In this document: positions 19,170 through 22,788 of the stretch, piece by piece
Layout: every line of letters begins with the position of its first letter
Numbering within the stretch: the stretch's first letter is position 1
NCBI GenBank assembly: GCA_049793155.1
Contig: JBARBN010000072.1
Location: 1 to 22,788 of the forward strand
DNA from: JALNZF01 sp049793155
Lineage (GTDB): Bacteria; Nitrospirota; UBA9217
DNA: 22,788 bases
Direction: 5' to 3'
Made by a program: the position numbers and the translations under genes
Notes under the pieces: generated by a model
Database searches by the model: none
Told to the model about the DNA's origin: nothing
Seen by the model: the letters and a program-made list of their open reading frames with translations, nothing else

Positions 19170-21863
19170 ATGATCACTATCTATATAGACAACAAACCAT
19201 ACCAGGTCAAGCCTGACCAGAACCTCCTCCAGGCCTGTCTGTCCCTGGGCTTCGACATTCCCTACTTCTGCTGGCATCCGGCCATGCATGCCGTGGGCGC
19301 CTGTCGCCAGTGCGCGGTGAAGTCGTACAAGGACGAGAAGGACAGTCACGGCAGGATCGTCATGTCCTGCATGACGCCTCTGACCGAAGGTATGCGCATC
19401 TCCGTGGACGATCCCGAGGCAAAGACCTTTCGTTCGAGCATCACCGAGTTCCTGATGGTGAACCATCCCCATGACTGCCCGGTCTGCGACGAAGGCGGGG
19501 AATGCCACCTTCAGGACATGACCGTCATGACCGGCCACACCTATCGCCACACACGGTTCAAGAAGCGCACGCACCGGAACCAGGACCTCGGCCCTTTTAT
19601 CAACCACGAGATGAACCGCTGTATTGCCTGCTATCGCTGCATCCGGTTCTACCGGGACTATGCGGGCGGGCGGGACCTGAATGTGTTCGCGTCGCACGAC
19701 CACGTGTACTTCGGCCGCCACGAGGACGGCGTGCTTGAAAGCGAATTCAGCGGCAACCTCGTTGAGATATGCCCCACCGGTGTGTTCACGGACAAGACGT
19801 TTAAAAAACATTTCACACGCAAATGGGACCTCCAGACCGCGCCATCGATCTGCGTGCATTGCGGCCTTGGCTGCAACACCATCGCGGGAGAACGGTACGG
19901 CACGCTTCGCCGGATATTGAATCGCTACAACCACGAAGTGAACGGCTACTTCCTCTGCGACCGGGGGCGTTTCGGATATGAATTCGTGAACAGCGATAAA
20001 AGGATCAAGCAACCGCTGATTTCATCCTCCCTCGATTCCTCACAGGAAGGGAGGGATGGCAAAGCCCTCCCCCCTGGAGGCAGAGGGTTGGGTGAGGGGG
20101 ATGCCGTATTTGCGCCGATGACAAAAGAAACAGCCCTCAAGCGCGTCGCCGACATCCTTTCCACGAGCAAAAAGGTCATCGGCATCGGATCCCCCCGCGC
20201 TTCTCTGGAATCGAACTTCGCGCTTCGTGCGCTCGTGGGGCCTGACAAATTCTATTCGGGAATGTCGGAACAGGAGCACCAACTTATCTCTCTCATCATT
20301 GACATTCTTCAGAAGGGCCCTGCACACACTCCGTCGTTGCACGCCGTTGAAATGTCCGATGTGGTTCTTGTGCTCGGCGAAGACGTCACGAACGCCGCTC
20401 CTTTGCTTGACCTGGCGATCCGGCAGGCGGTAAGAAACAAACCCAAAGAAAAGATGGCGGGAATGCGAATCCCGGAGTGGGACGACAGCGCTGTTCGCAA
20501 CGCGATTCAGGGTGAGACCGGGCCGTTCTATCTCGCTACTATCACGAGGACCGGGCTCGATGCTCTTGCGACGAGGACGTTTCATGCGGCCCCTGAAGAT
20601 TTAGCAGGTCTCGGCTTTGCGATCGCCCATGAACTGGATCCCGACGCCCCGGCAGTTCCCGGTATATCAGATACCATATCCGCCGTCCGGGAGGGACAAC
20701 AAGATATTCCCTCTCCCCCGGAAGGAGGGGGCAAGGATGAGGGGGAACGTAAAGAGCTCACGGCCCTTTCCCGGGAGATCGCCCTTGCTCTCAAGACCGC
20801 AAGGCGTCCTCTCATCATCTCCGGCGCAAGCCTTGGCAGCAGATCCCTCATCCAGGCCGCAGCGAACATCGCCTGGGCGCTGTGTAAGAGCGGCAAACCT
20901 GCGGAGCTCTCCTACGTCGTCCCTGAATGCAATAGCTTAGGCTCGGGATTGATGGGTGGAAAGAATTTGGGAGAAGGTGTCGAGAAGGCCGACACCATCA
21001 TCGTTCTTGAAAATGACCTGTACCGCAGGGGTGACCGGAAATCGATTGATGCGCTTCTGCACAATGACGGGCAGGTCATTGTTATCGACCATCTGCTCAA
21101 TGCAACCTCGTCGAAAGCCGATCTCGTCCTCCCCGCCGCGACCTTTTCAGAAGCCACAGGCACGCTCGTAAACAATGAGGGCCGGGCCCAGCGCTTCTAT
21201 TCGGTTTTTGTTCCATTGGGAGGGATTCAGGCCGGCTGGAAGTGGATCAATGATATACTGAAAGCAACCGTCAATTCCGGAGTCGATAGATGGCCGTCGT
21301 TCGATGACCTGGTAAGCGACATGGCCTCCACACTGCCGATCTTCTCACGTCTTCGGGACATCGCGCCATCCGCTCATTTCAGAATGAACGGTCAGAAGAT
21401 CCCTCGCGAGCCGCATCGGTACAGCGGACGCACGGCCATGCTCGCTGATATTAGCGTGCATGAGCCCAAACCGCCCGCGGACCCGGATTCTCCCCTCTGC
21501 TTTTCCATGGAGGGGTACGACGACGAGCCGCCTGCGCCGTTGCTCTCACGCTACTGGTCTCCGGGATGGAATTCTGTCCAGGCGCTGAACAAGTTCCAGC
21601 AGGAAGTCGGCGGGCCGCTCAACGGTGGTGATCCGGGAAAAAGAATGATCGAAAAACCCTCTCTACCCTCCGGGGAAAGGGCAGGGGTGAGGGGCACGAT
21701 CGCCTATTTCCAGAATATACCCGAGGCCGCTAGATCCAATGACGGCGAACAACTGACCATGCCGCTCTACCACAGCTTCGGCTCGGAAGAACTGAGCAGT
21801 TATTCGCCATCGATCGTTGAACGGGAAAAACTGATGAAATCTAAGCGCCGAGAGACACCATGA
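19170..21863 (+). CDS. nuoG: NADH-quinone oxidoreductase subunit G with three repeat-derived insertions
   Basis: 897 residues from ATG 19170. The TTG at 19152 would lie inside an inverted repeat. The N-terminal [2Fe-2S] ferredoxin domain uses Cys34, 45, 48 and 67. Then come His99/Cys103/106/112 (HPHDCPVCDEGGEC), Cys151/154/157/201 for a [4Fe-4S] cluster, and Cys228/231/235/263 for the extra N7-type cluster (CVHCGLGC). The rest is the molybdopterin-oxidoreductase-like domain, normally without a cofactor in complex I. At residues about 298-312, 514-526 and 830-844 the coding sequence consists of a GC-rich repeat also found between genes, giving Gly/Pro/Arg-rich loops without family character. 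No Shine-Dalgarno is seen. The stop overlaps nuoH (ATGA). Confidence 0.95.
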   Translation: MITIYIDNKPYQVKPDQNLLQACLSLGFDIPYFCWHPAMHAVGACRQCAVKSYKDEKDSHGRIVMSCMTPLTEGMRISVDDPEAKTFRSSITEFLMVNHPHDCPVCDEGGECHLQDMTVMTGHTYRHTRFKKRTHRNQDLGPFINHEMNRCIACYRCIRFYRDYAGGRDLNVFASHDHVYFGRHEDGVLESEFSGNLVEICPTGVFTDKTFKKHFTRKWDLQTAPSICVHCGLGCNTIAGERYGTLRRILNRYNHEVNGYFLCDRGRFGYEFVNSDKRIKQPLISSSLDSSQEGRDGKALPPGGRGLGEGDAVFAPMTKETALKRVADILSTSKKVIGIGSPRASLESNFALRALVGPDKFYSGMSEQEHQLISLIIDILQKGPAHTPSLHAVEMSDVVLVLGEDVTNAAPLLDLAIRQAVRNKPKEKMAGMRIPEWDDSAVRNAIQGETGPFYLATITRTGLDALATRTFHAAPEDLAGLGFAIAHELDPDAPAVPGISDTISAVREGQQDIPSPPEGGGKDEGERKELTALSREIALALKTARRPLIISGASLGSRSLIQAAANIAWALCKSGKPAELSYVVPECNSLGSGLMGGKNLGEGVEKADTIIVLENDLYRRGDRKSIDALLHNDGQVIVIDHLLNATSSKADLVLPAATFSEATGTLVNNEGRAQRFYSVFVPLGGIQAGWKWINDILKATVNSGVDRWPSFDDLVSDMASTLPIFSRLRDIAPSAHFRMNGQKIPREPHRYSGRTAMLADISVHEPKPPADPDSPLCFSMEGYDDEPPAPLLSRYWSPGWNSVQALNKFQQEVGGPLNGGDPGKRMIEKPSLPSGERAGVRGTIAYFQNIPEAARSNDGEQLTMPLYHSFGSEELSSYSPSIVEREKLMKSKRRETP
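20061..20102 (+). repeat. REP-like repeat copy 1 inside nuoG
   Basis: CCCTCCCCCCTGGAGGCAGAGGGTTGGGTGAGGGGG matches the intergenic copy at 12911 and is translated ALPPGGRGLGEGD. An upstream GGAGGG (about 20050) can pair with its CCCTCC. Confidence 0.75.
20709..20746 (+). repeat. REP-like repeat copy 2 inside nuoG
   Basis: CCCTCTCCCCCGGAAGGAGGGGGCAAGGATGAGGGGG, translated PSPPEGGGKDEGE, in the same reading frame of the repeat as copy 1. Confidence 0.75.
21657..21699 (+). repeat. REP-like repeat copy 3 inside nuoG
   Basis: CCCTCTCTACCCTCCGGGGAAAGGGCAGGGGTGAGGGGC, translated PSLPSGERAGVRG. It uses a different reading frame of the repeat from copies 1 and 2, and is the closest match to the intergenic copy at 12911. 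Confidence 0.8.
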
Positions 21864-22788
21864 CTGACACGCTTCGACATATCATAACCGTCTTCGGCAT
21901 CCTCTTCGTGGTGCTGACCATCGGCGCGAACCTTATCTGGCTCGAGCGGCGGCTTTTAGCGCTGTGGCAGGAACGGTACGGCCCGAACCGCGTGGGGCCG
22001 TTCGGTCTGTTGCAGGTGCTGGCGGACTCGATCAAGATGTTCGCCAAGGAAGACTGGATCCCGCCCTTCGCGGACAAGGCCGTGTTCATCATTGCGCCCG
22101 CGGTGATCATGGTGGTCGTGCTCATGTCCTTCACGGTCATCCCCTTTGCGCCGGGTATCGAGGTCGTTGATCTGAACATCGGCCTGCTCTTCTTTCTCGC
22201 CATGTCGTCCATGGGTGTATACAGCGTTGCGCTGGCAGGCTGGGCATCGAACAGTAAATATTCTCTCCTGGGCGGACTGCGCTCGATCGCGCAAATGCTG
22301 AGCTATGAGGTCTTCATGGGCCTTTCCCTCATGGGAGTGGTGATGCTCGCGGGATCGTTCAATCTGCGCGAGATCGTGGCGGCTCAGCGCGATGGGTGGT
22401 TCATCCTGCCGCAGTTCATCGGTTTCGTCGTCTTCTTCATCGCGGGCATTGCAGAGACGCACCGCCTGCCCTTTGACCTTCCCGAGGCCGAGAGCGAGCT
22501 GGTGGCGGGGTTTCATTCTGAATATTCCGGAATGAAGTTCGGCATGTTCTTCGTGGGTGAATATCTCGCGATCACGCTCATCTCGGCGCTCACGGTGACA
22601 CTGTTCTTTGGCGGATGGATGGGGCCGCTGCTGCCGCCCGTGGCCTGGTTTTTGATCAAGACGCTCGTGTTCATCTGTTTCTTCATCCTCCTTCGGGCAT
22701 CGCTGCCCAGGCCGCGGTATGATCAGCTGATGTCGTTCGGGTGGAAGGTAATGCTGCCGCTGTCGCTCGTGAACCTGGTGGTGACGGG
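21860..22788 (+). CDS. nuoH: NADH-quinone oxidoreductase subunit H, partial
   Basis: The ATG overlaps the nuoG stop (ATGA). 309 codons run open to the window edge, so only a short C-terminal piece of the usual 325-350 residues is missing. Typical segments are the first helix ending NLIWLERRLLALWQERYGPN, then RVGPFGLLQVLADSIKMFAKED, and further on the acidic loop ETHRLPFDLPEAESELVAGF, the most conserved NuoH motif, which lines the quinone chamber. About eight membrane helices are expected, with the last ones at the edge. It anchors the peripheral arm in the membrane and couples quinone reduction to proton pumping. Confidence 0.96.
   Translation, partial: MTDTLRHIITVFGILFVVLTIGANLIWLERRLLALWQERYGPNRVGPFGLLQVLADSIKMFAKEDWIPPFADKAVFIIAPAVIMVVVLMSFTVIPFAPGIEVVDLNIGLLFFLAMSSMGVYSVALAGWASNSKYSLLGGLRSIAQMLSYEVFMGLSLMGVVMLAGSFNLREIVAAQRDGWFILPQFIGFVVFFIAGIAETHRLPFDLPEAESELVAGFHSEYSGMKFGMFFVGEYLAITLISALTVTLFFGGWMGPLLPPVAWFLIKTLVFICFFILLRASLPRPRYDQLMSFGWKVMLPLSLVNLVVT

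Noticed and set aside
12999..22788. Horizontal insertion of the whole nuo operon
   Set aside because: Codon use and gene order look consistent with neighbours; only the repeats and the cyclase gene stand out.

Overview
The window reads as a chromosomal segment of an anaerobic or facultative Gram-negative bacterium with a respiratory nitrogen metabolism. The ihfA-merR-tRNA-Pro cluster, the surE-pcm pair, an NrfHA nitrite reductase of the calcium-free type, an octaheme hydroxylamine-oxidoreductase-like cytochrome and a fused nuoCD are a combination I would expect in Desulfobacterota/Nitrospirota-type lineages. That placement is inference, not proof. UGA is used as an ordinary stop (nuoE, nuoG), so the code is standard.

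Left end (1-2301): a minus-strand operon runs arsR, a DsrE/YchN-family gene, a second DsrE-family gene and a DsrF/TusC-like gene cut by the window edge. Both complete DsrE genes continue past an in-frame UGA into conserved C-terminal sequence. In one, the UGA replaces the first Cys of a CxxC motif (giving U-T-G-C) and is followed by a bacterial SECIS-like hairpin whose loop contains GGUCU. A divergent NosL-like gene follows, then a 55-codon zinc-ribbon gene with a third in-frame UGA, again with a SECIS-like hairpin. This candidate selenoprotein group is the most interesting part of the window.

Middle (2424-8801): aspS, then crcB (fluoride channel) with a DUF190 gene and a PAP2 phosphatase, the converging surE-pcm operon, a small DUF4405-like membrane protein, and the ihfA-merR-tRNA-Pro(GGG) transcription unit with a clear terminator.

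Right half (8802-22788): nrfH-nrfA (nitrite to ammonium), a separate octaheme HAO-like gene behind an FNR-type site placed as in a class II promoter, then a complex I operon nuoA-B-CD-E-F-G-H (nuoH cut by the edge). Inside that operon, between nuoCD and nuoE, sits a diguanylate cyclase with an N-terminal ferritin-like domain. Imperfect palindromic elements separate nuoB/nuoCD and nuoE/nuoF, and three copies of a GC-rich REP-like repeat, also present upstream of nuoA, lie inside nuoG as in-frame coding insertions.

Together: complex I feeds electrons to the quinone pool, NrfH takes them from quinol and passes them to NrfA in the periplasm, and the HAO-like protein probably handles hydroxylamine or related nitrogen intermediates. 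The DsrE/DsrF proteins and their ArsR regulator point to sulfane-sulfur handling with a selenium-based redox site.
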